The position numbers and the translations under genes are program-made. Positions 1 to 7,703 of a DNA stretch of 64,000 nucleotides are shown here, in pieces; position 1 is the stretch's first letter; each line of letters begins with the position of its first letter. Where the stretch lies: contig CALXAH010000011.1 of NCBI GenBank assembly GCA_944386225.1, forward strand, positions 1 to 64,000, read 5' to 3'. The notes beneath the pieces were generated by a model. The model was not told the origin of the DNA. It saw only the letters and a list, made by a program, of their open reading frames with translations, and did no database searches. The DNA comes from an uncultured Gemmiger sp. (GTDB lineage Bacteria; Bacillota; Clostridia; Oscillospirales; Ruminococcaceae).

Positions 1-44
1 TATTGCCTGCGCTCGATGTGTGAGAGTGCAATCGTGACCAGTCG

Positions 45-584
45 GTGATCCAGGAGTTTGAGAAGTTTATGCAGGCGATCCAGGTGTCGGGCAACGCCGC
101 TGAGGTAAACCGGTTTTATCTGGACCGGCTGGGCGACCATGCAGACCTGATGCCCGGTGCGGCAGAGGTGCTGCGGGAGTTGTCGGAGGTGGCAACCCTG
201 GCAGTGGTCTCCAACGGCGTGGCGCGGGTGCAGTACAGCCGGCTGGAACAGTCCGGCCTGGACAAGTATATGGACGGCGTATTTGTGTCTGAAAAGCTGG
301 GGGTGGAAAAACCCAGCCGCAAATTTTTTGAAACGGCGCTGCGCACGCTGGGCGTGGAGCAGCGGGAAAAAACACTTGTGGTAGGGGACAGTCTGGCTGC
401 GGATATCCAGGGCGGCATCAATGCCGGTCTGGCTACCTGCTGGTTCAATCCGGCCGGGCAGGAAAATCCCGGTTCCATCCGCCCCACCCACACGATCACC
501 ACGCTGGAGGAACTGTATTCTCTGGTCATGGAGGAGGATGAACTGCAAAATGTGGGCTCCCGTAACCGAAGACATCAGATTTGA
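45..584 (+). CDS. YjjG-like HAD phosphatase, 5' part missing or frameshifted
   Basis: The readable part is a HAD-superfamily hydrolase resembling the YjjG 5'-nucleotidase group, which dephosphorylates (non-canonical) pyrimidine nucleoside monophosphates. Visible motifs are VVSNGV (motif II), EKPSRKFF with the motif III lysine, and VVGDSLAADIQGG (motif IV). The family's N-terminal DxDxT nucleophile motif and cap start are absent and would lie upstream of the window. The open frame begins at a GTG at 45, but residues similar to the family can be read back to about 24, where an in-frame TGA (21-23) blocks it. All three forward frames have a stop within the first 48 bases, so this is a frameshifted gene or a sequence error rather than a complete gene starting here. 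It overlaps the next gene by 35 bases. Confidence 0.7.
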   Translation: MIQEFEKFMQAIQVSGNAAEVNRFYLDRLGDHADLMPGAAEVLRELSEVATLAVVSNGVARVQYSRLEQSGLDKYMDGVFVSEKLGVEKPSRKFFETALRTLGVEQREKTLVVGDSLAADIQGGINAGLATCWFNPAGQENPGSIRPTHTITTLEELYSLVMEEDELQNVGSRNRRHQI

Positions 585-1488
585 TTCTGCTATGCCGGGC
601 CGAAGCATTACCGGCCATCTGTTTTACGATGCGGAAAAGCCGCCGCGTGCCATTCTGCAGATCAGCCATGGCATGTGCGAGTATATCGGCCGCTATGCTG
701 ATTTTGCTGCCTATATGGTGCAACACGGTTTTGCCGTGTGTGGTAATGAACATCTGGGCCACGGCGCAGGCTGTGCACCGGAGGATCTCGGCTATTTCGG
801 CCCCGGGGACGGGATTGGCTGCGTACTGAAGGATCTGCGCACTATGAACCGGATGGCACATGAACGCTGGTCAGGGCTGCCGCTGTTTCTGCTGGGCCAC
901 AGCATGGGCAGCTTTTTTGCCCGTGAGTACGCCGCGCGTTATCCCGGCACACTGGATTATCTGATCATCAGCGGAACAGGCGGCCCGAACCCCGCCTCGG
1001 CGGCCGGACTGGCGGTGATCCGGATGAGCATGGCTATAAAAGGGGACAGAGCCCGATCCGGATTGGTCAACAAGCTGGCGTTCGGCAGCTATCTGCGTCA
1101 TGTACCACACCCGGACACCCCTTATGACTGGATCAGCCGTGACAAGGAAATCGTCAGCCGATACGCCAAAGACCCACTGTGTACCTTTGTTTTTACGCTG
1201 AACGGCTTCCAGGTGCTGGTAAGCGTCCAGGATCTGGTAAACCACAAGGACTGGGCATCCCGGCTGTGTGCCGGTCACTGTCCGCCAATCCTGCTGGTAT
1301 CCGGCGATGAAGACCCGGTGGGCGCGTATGGAAAAGGTGTACGCCAGGTGTACGAGATGCTGAAGCAGGCAGGGGCACCGGACGTTCATATAAAACTGTA
1401 CCCGGGTGCCCGGCACGAAGTGCTCAATGAAACAAACCGCACGCAGGTCTATGAGGATATTCTGACCTGGTGCGAACGATATTTGTAA
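550..1488 (+). CDS. Alpha/beta hydrolase, lysophospholipase/monoacylglycerol lipase-like
   Basis: A 312-residue cytoplasmic serine hydrolase of the Hydrolase_4 type, expected to cleave acyl esters such as lysophospholipids or monoacylglycerols. The oxyanion-hole HGM motif is near residue 36. The nucleophile elbow GHSMGS places the catalytic serine at about residue 118, the acid is in GDEDPVG (about D255), and the histidine is in ARHEV (about H289). The ATG at 550 follows a GGAGGAGG ribosome site inside the end of the HAD gene, so translation is probably coupled. The length fits the family. The exact substrate cannot be told from sequence. Confidence 0.85.
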   Translation: MWAPVTEDIRFDSAMPGRSITGHLFYDAEKPPRAILQISHGMCEYIGRYADFAAYMVQHGFAVCGNEHLGHGAGCAPEDLGYFGPGDGIGCVLKDLRTMNRMAHERWSGLPLFLLGHSMGSFFAREYAARYPGTLDYLIISGTGGPNPASAAGLAVIRMSMAIKGDRARSGLVNKLAFGSYLRHVPHPDTPYDWISRDKEIVSRYAKDPLCTFVFTLNGFQVLVSVQDLVNHKDWASRLCAGHCPPILLVSGDEDPVGAYGKGVRQVYEMLKQAGAPDVHIKLYPGARHEVLNETNRTQVYEDILTWCERYL

Positions 1489-1516
1489 GCAAACGAACAA
1501 AAAAGCTGCGGCGATC

Positions 1517-1556
1517 AGCCGGGCGTCGGTGCTGACGGTACCGGGGTCCGGCTTTT
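1517..1556 (+). terminator. Possible terminator after the alpha/beta hydrolase
   Basis: AGCCGG at 1517 pairs with CCGGCT ending at 1553, with a small inner CGTC/GACG stem and a following TTTT. The stem is interrupted, so this is only a moderate candidate. Confidence 0.35.
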
Positions 1557-1594
1557 GCAGGCGGCTTGACCAAAAGATAAAGGACTTTTCAATC

Positions 1595-3481
1595 ATGCTG
1601 TTATCGATGCAAGACCTGGGGAAAAGCTTTGGTGAGCAGGTCATCCTGCAGGGTGTGACAGCCAGCGTAGAGAAAGGAGACCGCATCGGTATTATCGGAG
1701 AAAACGGGGCTGGCAAGACCACCCTGCTTCGGATACTGTGCGGCGAATATCTCCCCGACGAGGGCGAGTTTTCTCTTACGCATGGCGTAACGTTGGGATA
1801 CCTGGAACAGAACGGAAAGCTGGACCCGGACAAGGATGTATACGGCGAAATGCGCAGCGCCTATGCCCCCGTGCTGGAGGCGATGGCGCAGATGCAGATT
1901 TTGGAAAAAAAGCTGGCCGCCGCCCCCCACAACACGGAGCTGCTGGAACAGCATGCTGCCCTCAGTGCTGTGATTGACGCCGCAGATGGCTACCACATTG
2001 ACATCCAGATCAAAAAGGTGCTCAGCGGCATGGCGTTCGGTCCCGAAACCTATGAGAAGCCGGTTTCGGTGCTGAGTGGCGGCGAATATACACGGCTGCG
2101 TCTGGCCCGTCTCCTGCTGCAGAAACCGGATGTTCTGATCCTGGACGAGCCCACCAACCATCTGGATTTTGAAACGATGGAATGGCTGGAAAATTATCTG
2201 CTGGCCTATTCCGGCGCGGTGCTGGTCGTCAGCCATGACCGGTATTTCCTGGATCGGGTGTGCAACCGGATCTGGGAGGTAGAAGACAAAAGCCTGATAC
2301 CCTATAAGGGCAATTATTCTGCCTATATGCCGCAAAAAGAACAGGCTGTTGCGCTTCAGCAGAAACAGCACGACGCGGATGTGCAGAAAGCAGCCAAGCT
2401 GGAGGATTACATCGCGCGCAATCTTGTGCGTGCCTCTACGACCAAAATGGCGCAAAGCCGCCGTAAACAGCTGGAAAAGATGGAGATCACGGCGGCCCCA
2501 CGTACCTCAGTGCGGGAGATGAAATTCCGGTTTGAGTATGATATTACGCCGTATAATGAGTTGCTCACCGTCAAAAACCTGAGCATTGAGATCGGCGGCC
2601 GGACACTTCTGGAGCCCTGCAGCTTCCAGCTGCTTCGGGACGAGCGGCTGATTATTGCCGGCCCCAACGGTACCGGCAAGTCCACCCTGCTGCAGGTGCT
2701 GGACGGGCACAGAAAGCCTTCGTCCGGTATGGTGCGGCTGGGACAGGGGGCACGTCCCAGCATCTTTACCCAGCAGCAGGCACGCCGCGCCGGGCGGGTC
2801 ATTGATGCCATCTGGGATAAATATCCCCGCTTTACAGAGTTGGAGGTTCGCAGCCATCTGGCAAGGTTCAATTTCCGGGGCGAAGATGTGTTCAAGCCCT
2901 GTGCCAACCTGTCCGGCGGCGAACTGGGGCGGCTTCGTCTGGCGGAAATGGTACTGGAACGGCCTAACCTGCTGTTTATGGACGAGCCTACCAACCATCT
3001 GGATATCTACACGCGTGAAAGCCTGACCCAGGCACTGGCTGCCTATGAGGGGGCGCTGGTGCTGGTGACCCATGACCGATATCTTATGCAAACGCTGGCA
3101 TGCCCGATTCTCTACATAGAGAATGGAAAAGCCGTTCGGTATGAAACTTTTGATGCGCTTATGAACCGCAACAAAGCGGAGGAAGCGCCCGCAATGAAAG
3201 AACCGGCAGCACCTTCCCGGCCGGCTTATGGTAAGGAGCAGCGCAAGCGGCGTGCTGATCTCCGTGCTCGCCTGAAAGCGGTGGAAGACGAGATCGAAAC
3301 GGTCAGCGCCCGGGTTGTGGAATTGGAAAATGAGATCAACTCGCCGGAGGTTCTTCGGGATCACATCCTGCTGCGGGATAAATGCGACGAGTTGGAAGAT
3401 ACCCGTTTTCGCCAACAGGAATTGTTCGATGAATGGGAAAAGCTGCTGGAAGAGCAGGAGCAGATGGAAAAGGAGGAATAG
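1595..3481 (+). CDS. ABC-F family ATPase (Uup/YfmR-like)
   Basis: A 628-residue soluble protein with two ABC ATPase domains in tandem and no membrane segment, the ABC-F layout. These proteins act on the ribosome, either helping translation or protecting against antibiotics. Domain 1 has Walker A GENGAGKT (K41), the signature LSGGE and DEPTNHLD. Domain 2 has GPNGTGKST, LSGGELGRLRLAE and a second DEPTNHLD. The interdomain linker is rich in basic residues. The last 75 residues form a charged coiled coil, as in Uup. The ATG at 1595 has AAAGGAC nine bases upstream and starts the conserved MLLSMQDLGKSF; a longer in-frame start at 1529 adds 22 unconserved residues and is rejected. It is followed within three bases by the acetyltransferase gene. 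Confidence 0.9.
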   Translation: MLLSMQDLGKSFGEQVILQGVTASVEKGDRIGIIGENGAGKTTLLRILCGEYLPDEGEFSLTHGVTLGYLEQNGKLDPDKDVYGEMRSAYAPVLEAMAQMQILEKKLAAAPHNTELLEQHAALSAVIDAADGYHIDIQIKKVLSGMAFGPETYEKPVSVLSGGEYTRLRLARLLLQKPDVLILDEPTNHLDFETMEWLENYLLAYSGAVLVVSHDRYFLDRVCNRIWEVEDKSLIPYKGNYSAYMPQKEQAVALQQKQHDADVQKAAKLEDYIARNLVRASTTKMAQSRRKQLEKMEITAAPRTSVREMKFRFEYDITPYNELLTVKNLSIEIGGRTLLEPCSFQLLRDERLIIAGPNGTGKSTLLQVLDGHRKPSSGMVRLGQGARPSIFTQQQARRAGRVIDAIWDKYPRFTELEVRSHLARFNFRGEDVFKPCANLSGGELGRLRLAEMVLERPNLLFMDEPTNHLDIYTRESLTQALAAYEGALVLVTHDRYLMQTLACPILYIENGKAVRYETFDALMNRNKAEEAPAMKEPAAPSRPAYGKEQRKRRADLRARLKAVEDEIETVSARVVELENEINSPEVLRDHILLRDKCDELEDTRFRQQELFDEWEKLLEEQEQMEKEE

Positions 3482-3483
3482 TC

Positions 3484-4002
3484 TTGCCGCCGCGCGACAG
3501 AGAGCAGCTGGAATCGCCCCGGCTGATCATCCGCGGCTTTACGCCCGAGGATGCCGCCGACCTGCACGAGATCCTGGGAGATGCGGAGACCATGAAATAT
3601 TCCGAGCCTGCCTATGATTTTGAAAAAACCAAGAGGTTTCTGGCCTCCTTCTGCATCGCCCGCGGCGGCGCGAAGGCAGCGGTCCACAAGCAAAGCGCCA
3701 AGGTGATCGGATATATGCTGTTCAACGAAACAAGCCCCGGAGAATACGAATTAGGCTGGTTCGTTAACCGGCGCTTTTGGCGGCAGGGCTATGCGTTTGA
3801 AGCCTGCCAGGTTCTGATTCGCTATGCATTCAACGTATTGGGGGCGCAAAAGGTTTTTGCTGAAACCATCGACACGGTAAGATCCATTGGCTTGATGCGA
3901 AAACTGGGAGTGCACCCGGAAGAGCCTCGGCGTGATCTGCTGAACAAAACCACGCTGTATGTCTACACACTGAAAAACACAGATAAGGAAGTGTTGGTAT
4001 GA
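3484..4002 (+). CDS. GNAT-family N-acetyltransferase (RimJ-like)
   Basis: A 172-residue acetyl-CoA-dependent N-acetyltransferase of the RimJ/RimL type. It opens with LESPRLIIRGFTPEDAADL. The central EYELGWFVNRRFWRQGYAFEA contains the acetyl-CoA pyrophosphate-binding loop, and a later block is VFAETIDTVRSIGLMRKLG. The start is taken as the TTG at 3484, five bases after AGGAGGAA, which itself lies in the last codons of the ABC-F gene. No ATG or GTG fits as well. Its stop overlaps the next start in an ATGA, so the two are translationally coupled. The substrate is unknown. Confidence 0.85.
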   Translation: MPPRDREQLESPRLIIRGFTPEDAADLHEILGDAETMKYSEPAYDFEKTKRFLASFCIARGGAKAAVHKQSAKVIGYMLFNETSPGEYELGWFVNRRFWRQGYAFEACQVLIRYAFNVLGAQKVFAETIDTVRSIGLMRKLGVHPEEPRRDLLNKTTLYVYTLKNTDKEVLV

Positions 4003-4772
4003 AGTTTGAAAAAACGGTGGTTCTCTCCTTCAGCCCCACAGGCGGTACTGCAAAGGCGGCGCGCTTGCTGGCGGAAGGCCTGGCTCAGCCGGTGGAATTT
4101 CTGGATGTGACGGCGATGGCTGTGGAACGAGAGTTCCAGCCCGGTGTTCTGGCGGTACTGGCGGTTCCGGTGTACGGCGGCCGTGTTCCGGAACCGGCGC
4201 TGGAACGCATCCGGGCCTGCCGCGGCAACGATACACCGGCCATTCTGGTTGCTGTGTACGGAAACCGCGAGTTTGAGGATGCACTTCTCGAACTGGAAGA
4301 GACGGCCCGGAACAGCGGCTTTGTGCCGGTGGCCGGCGCGGCGCTGATAGCAGAGCATTCCATCTTCCGCAAGGTGGCGGCGGGCCGTCCGGATGACAAG
4401 GACGCCGCCGCGATCGCAGATTTGGCAGCGGCTATCTCTGCACGTCTTGAGGCGGCAGGCGACGTGGGGCAGGTTCCCGCACCGGAGTTCCCGGGAAACC
4501 GGCCCTACCGTAAATTTGACGGAGTGCCGATGAAGCCCAAGGCGGGCTCCGCCTGCATTCGCTGCGGACGTTGTGCCGTCGGATGCCCGGTGCAGGCAAT
4601 TCCGGCTTCCGCGCCGGATCAGACCGATACCTCCCAATGTATTACCTGCATGCAGTGTGTGCGCAACTGCCCCGTTGGTGCTCGGCAGCTGAACAAACTG
4701 ATTTTTGTCGCGGCTGAAGCCGGTTTTGTGGCAAAAAACAGTGCCCGCAAAGAACCAAAACTGTATCTGTAA
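3999..4772 (+). CDS. EFR1-like flavodoxin/ferredoxin fusion protein
   Basis: A 257-residue protein whose N-terminal half resembles a flavodoxin (SFSPTGGTAKAARLLAEGL as the FMN phosphate loop, then VPVYGGRVP). The C-terminal part carries two 4Fe-4S motifs, CIRCGRCAVGCP (about 186-197) and CITCMQCVRNCP (about 214-225). This matches the EFR1-type ferrodoxins of anaerobes, presumed low-potential electron carriers. It is coupled to the preceding acetyltransferase by an ATGA overlap and ends at a strong terminator, so it closes the 1.6-4.8 kb transcription unit. The redox partner is unknown. Confidence 0.85.
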   Translation: MKFEKTVVLSFSPTGGTAKAARLLAEGLAQPVEFLDVTAMAVEREFQPGVLAVLAVPVYGGRVPEPALERIRACRGNDTPAILVAVYGNREFEDALLELEETARNSGFVPVAGAALIAEHSIFRKVAAGRPDDKDAAAIADLAAAISARLEAAGDVGQVPAPEFPGNRPYRKFDGVPMKPKAGSACIRCGRCAVGCPVQAIPASAPDQTDTSQCITCMQCVRNCPVGARQLNKLIFVAAEAGFVAKNSARKEPKLYL

Positions 4773-4782
4773 GCGTGCTTAG

Positions 4783-4820
4783 AAGGCCCGCCTGCTTTTG
4801 AACGGCAGACGGGCCTTTTT
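4783..4820 (+). terminator. Terminator after the EFR1-like gene
   Basis: AAGGCCCG-c-CTGC pairs with GGCAG-a-CGGGCCTT around a short loop and is followed by five T. Confidence 0.85.
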
Positions 4821-4861
4821 ACGTGTATTCTTAAAACATATATTGTGATGCAAGATCGGAC

Positions 4862-4917
4862 TTGACAATGTCGATATTCGATAATATAATGAAACTGCAG
4901 AATGTCGATATTCGATA
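4862..4917 (+). promoter_or_regulatory. padR promoter with two identical operators
   Basis: A consensus SigA promoter, TTGACA (4862-4867), 17 bases, TATAAT (4885-4890). The 17-bp word AATGTCGATATTCGATA occurs twice, at 4867-4883 inside the spacer and at 4901-4917 in the leader. The core TCGA-tat-TCGA is near-palindromic. The placement fits autorepression by the PadR protein encoded just downstream. Confidence 0.8.
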
Positions 4918-4940
4918 TTGAGGAGGCCGGGAGGTGCTGC

Positions 4941-5264
4941 ATGCCACGGGAAAAGTTCAAGACCCTTACGGAGCAGATGTATTATATCCTGCTCTGTCTG
5001 GCGCAGGAATGCTGCGGCATGGACATTATGGATAAGATCCCGGAGATGACCGGCGGGCGGGTAAGGGTTGGCTCCGGCACTCTGTATAATCTGTTGGAGC
5101 AGTTTCTGGATGTGGAAATGATCCGGGAAACCCGCTGTGAAGGCCGGCGGCGCAGCTACATCCTGACCGAAAAAGGCCGCCGCTTACTGGAAGAAGAATA
5201 CCAGCGCCTGTGTGCGCAGGCACAGGACTATCGCCGGATCCTGGGCGAGGAGGTGCCCCGATGA
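4941..5264 (+). CDS. PadR-family transcriptional regulator
   Basis: A 107-residue winged-helix repressor of the PadR group. It contains the typical LTEQMYYILLCLAQE helix, the recognition segment with VGSGTLYNLLEQF, and the wing with RRRSYILTEKGRRLL. The ATG at 4941 is placed by GGGAGG six bases upstream; an upstream in-frame ATG at 4902 lies inside the second operator repeat and is unlikely. Its stop overlaps the DUF2812 start (ATGA). PadR and DUF2812 genes are a recurrent pair in Firmicutes, where the repressor controls its membrane partner. Two identical operators in front of the gene support autoregulation. Confidence 0.9.
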   Translation: MPREKFKTLTEQMYYILLCLAQECCGMDIMDKIPEMTGGRVRVGSGTLYNLLEQFLDVEMIRETRCEGRRRSYILTEKGRRLLEEEYQRLCAQAQDYRRILGEEVPR

Positions 5265-6901
5265 AGAACAAAAAATGGGAAATTCCGATGTTTTCCTTTT
5301 ACGATCATACCGGTATGGAGCGCCATCTGGAAAAACGGGCACGGCAGGGCTGGCTGTTGGAAAAAATGTCCGGCCTGGGCTGGACCTACCGGCGTATTCC
5401 GCCGCAGCCCCTCACCTATACGGTCAGCTACTTCAACCAGGAATCCCTTTATGAGCCGGAGCCTTCCGAGCAGCGGCAAAGTTTTCAGGATTTCTGTGAG
5501 CATGCAGGTTGGAAGCTGGCCGCCGCATCGCCTTGGGTACAGGTGTTTTACAACGAACGTCCCGACCACGTCCCCATTGAAACAGACCCGCAAATGGAAT
5601 TGGTCAGTGTCCATCGGGCGGTAAAAAAGACGCTGCCGGCCTATATTCTGATCATTCTGGCCGGGCTTTGGCTGGGGGGAAGTTGGCTCTGGCAGTTTCT
5701 GCAGGACCCGATTGACCTGTTGGTCAGCCCCAATTGGGCAGTGACGAGCTTCTGCTTCGGCCTGCTGTTTGTTTATATGGTTACCGATCTGATCTGTTAC
5801 TACCGCTGGCGCAGAAAAGCAATCCGGGCAGCCGAACATGGCGAATTTCTGCCTACTCGCGGCTTATATAAGCTGCATTATGTGCTGCTGATACTGGTCG
5901 CTCTTAGCCTTGTCTACTGGGCCCTGATGGTGACAACGCCCGGCCTGCGGGGCTTTTTCCTGGCGTATCTGCTTCTGATAGCGGTATTGTCGGTACTGAC
6001 AGCCTGGGTGCGGCGTACGCTCCAGCGCCGCCGCGTTTCGGCCGGTGTTAACCGGGCAGTTACGCTGGCCGTCAGTATCGGGCTCTCGCTGGCGTTGTTC
6101 AGCGGGCTGTTTGCCGGTATGTTTGCTGCGATCCAAAACGGCTGGGTGCGTCTGGATGGAGATATTCACAGCTCTACAACCTACGAATGGAATGGCCGGA
6201 CAATGGTTGCGTATTCCGATCCGCTTCCTCTGACGGTGGAAGATCTGACCGGTATCACGGCTGAAGGGTATTCCTGCCACCTGGAAACGGAAGCTTCGCT
6301 CCTGCTGAAACGGGAAGAAGGTGAGCAGCGGGCCCGTTACGATGTAGAAGAGGACCTGCCGCGGCTGGAGTACATCCGATACACCACCCGATTTTCAGGT
6401 GTTTACGACCTGTGCCTGAATGAGTTGCTTCGTGATTACGAAGACTGGAATATACCGGGAACCCCTTCGGAACAATGGATGCAGTACCGGCCCAGCGATG
6501 CGGCTGTGTGGGGGGCGCAGAATGCCTGGCAGCTGTATATGGGCAGCGAACCTATGTATTGCTATGTCCTCACCTGGCCCGATACCATTGTCCAGCTGGA
6601 GCCTGACTGGCTGCTGAATGAAAACCAGATGGCAATTGCCGGGCAGAAACTGCGAAAGAAAAGCGACGGCGTCGGCCGAACAGAGAGTATCTGTTTGGCC
6701 GGCGCCGCTATTTTATTTCAGGTAATCCCGCAGGCGAGCCAGATTTTCCCGCATGTCATGCACACCCAGGTCATAGGCCGCTTGCAGCTTTGCCGGATCC
6801 TTTTCGATCCGTTTTACCGCAACTGGCCGGGACGGCCGGATCACAAATGCCTTTCCGTCCTTTTCCCATTGCTTCAGAACCTCAATAGAGCGGTTATATA
6901 A
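5261..6901 (+). CDS. DUF2812 membrane protein, 3' end reads through a terminator
   Basis: A 546-codon frame. The N-terminal 130 residues match DUF2812 (FYDHTGMERHLEKRARQGWLLEKM, then PLTYTVSYFNQESLYEP). Several hydrophobic segments follow between about residues 125 and 310 (YILIILAGLWLGGSWLW, VTSFCFGLLFVYMV, YVLLILVALSLVYWALM, a run near LLLIAVLSVLTAWV, LALFSGLFAGMFAAI), then an extracytoplasmic-looking C-terminal domain. The function of DUF2812 proteins is unknown; pairing with PadR suggests an envelope response. The natural end is probably near residue 470: the frame then runs through a 17-bp terminator stem (6667-6707) and 189 bases of the convergent patatin gene. Confidence 0.75.
   Translation: MKNKKWEIPMFSFYDHTGMERHLEKRARQGWLLEKMSGLGWTYRRIPPQPLTYTVSYFNQESLYEPEPSEQRQSFQDFCEHAGWKLAAASPWVQVFYNERPDHVPIETDPQMELVSVHRAVKKTLPAYILIILAGLWLGGSWLWQFLQDPIDLLVSPNWAVTSFCFGLLFVYMVTDLICYYRWRRKAIRAAEHGEFLPTRGLYKLHYVLLILVALSLVYWALMVTTPGLRGFFLAYLLLIAVLSVLTAWVRRTLQRRRVSAGVNRAVTLAVSIGLSLALFSGLFAGMFAAIQNGWVRLDGDIHSSTTYEWNGRTMVAYSDPLPLTVEDLTGITAEGYSCHLETEASLLLKREEGEQRARYDVEEDLPRLEYIRYTTRFSGVYDLCLNELLRDYEDWNIPGTPSEQWMQYRPSDAAVWGAQNAWQLYMGSEPMYCYVLTWPDTIVQLEPDWLLNENQMAIAGQKLRKKSDGVGRTESICLAGAAILFQVIPQASQIFPHVMHTQVIGRLQLCRILFDPFYRNWPGRPDHKCLSVLFPLLQNLNRAVI
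6667..6717. terminator. Bidirectional terminator between DUF2812 and patatin genes
   Basis: A 17-bp stem (6667-6683 with 6691-6707, two G-U pairs) and a 7-base loop, followed by CTATTTTATTT on the plus strand and preceded by AAAGAAAAG, which gives a T-rich tail on the minus strand. The plus-strand DUF2812 frame has no stop before it. Confidence 0.85.
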
Positions 6902-7552
6902 AATATGCCGCTCCCGCAGCCGTTGGGCAACTGCCGGATAACGCCGGCCATACAACCGGGTCAGCAGCGGAGACATGGGCGTTTTGCGGTATTCCATGTC
7001 CCGGGTCAGAATTACAATCAAACGGTCACAGCCCTGCCGGGAAAGCCACTCAAAGGGAATACTGTCCGAGATACCGCCATCCAGATACCGCTGTCCGCCG
7101 ATTTCCACCGGGCGGGATACCATCGGCATGGAACCGGAAGCCCGCAGCACGTCCATCTGTTCAAATACGCTGCGAATCTGTACATATTCCGGCTCACCGC
7201 TGTCTATATTGGTGATTACGGCGTAAAAAGGAATGCCGGAACGTTGAAACGCCTCGTCATCAAAGGGATCCAGCCGGCGGGGAACTTCTTCATAGGCGTA
7301 CCGGGTGCTTACAATGTTGCCCTCCCGCAGAAGAGGCAGGATCCCCATATAGGCCCGATCCCCATTGAACCGCTTGTTATACCGGATCACGCGGCCTTTC
7401 TGCGCGGACAGATAGTTTACCCCAAACAGTGCCCCGGCGGAAACACCAGCCACGCAGTCGGCCTGAACGCCTTCTTCCAGAAACACATCCAGAACACCAG
7501 CGGTATACATGCCCCGCATGGCACCGCCTTCCAAAACCAATCCTGTTTTCAT
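6713..7552 (-). CDS. Patatin-like phospholipase (YjjU/RssA group)
   Basis: A 279-residue patatin-fold lipid acyl hydrolase. It uses a Ser-Asp dyad: the oxyanion loop GGAMRG is at residues 9-14, the nucleophile motif GVSAG at 36-40 (Ser38), and DGG with the catalytic Asp near 158. No signal peptide is seen, so it is probably cytoplasmic or peripherally membrane-bound, acting on phospholipid acyl chains. A GGAGA ribosome site precedes the ATG. It converges on the DUF2812 gene and shares its terminator. YjjU of E. coli is the closest named relative I can suggest; the exact subgroup is an inference. Confidence 0.88.
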   Translation of the reverse strand: MKTGLVLEGGAMRGMYTAGVLDVFLEEGVQADCVAGVSAGALFGVNYLSAQKGRVIRYNKRFNGDRAYMGILPLLREGNIVSTRYAYEEVPRRLDPFDDEAFQRSGIPFYAVITNIDSGEPEYVQIRSVFEQMDVLRASGSMPMVSRPVEIGGQRYLDGGISDSIPFEWLSRQGCDRLIVILTRDMEYRKTPMSPLLTRLYGRRYPAVAQRLRERHILYNRSIEVLKQWEKDGKAFVIRPSRPVAVKRIEKDPAKLQAAYDLGVHDMRENLARLRDYLK

Positions 7553-7643
7553 CGCGTTCTCTCCTTATCCATTCCTTGTATCGTAATTCCAATTTGAAGG
7601 TTTGTCAAGCCGGGGATGGCTGCCTTTGAACATCCACGCTGTT

Positions 7644-7676
7644 TTGACAGCCTTTTTCCTGCGGTGGGTGTACACT
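7644..7676 (+). promoter_or_regulatory. spoIIG-type promoter with 21-bp spacing
   Basis: TTGACA (7644-7649) and TACACT (7671-7676) are separated by 21 bases, ahead of spoIIGA. The B. subtilis spoIIG promoter has the same anomaly (22 bp) and depends on Spo0A~P. A TTTGTCAAG word at 7601 resembles part of the Spo0A box TTGTCGAA. Confidence 0.55.
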
Positions 7677-7703
7677 CAAGAACAGGGGAGGGGACACGCC
7701 GGT

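Noticed and set aside
1529-1594. Extended N-terminus of the ABC-F protein
   Set aside because: The extra 22 residues include the putative terminator stem and have no family similarity; a ribosome site supports the ATG at 1595.
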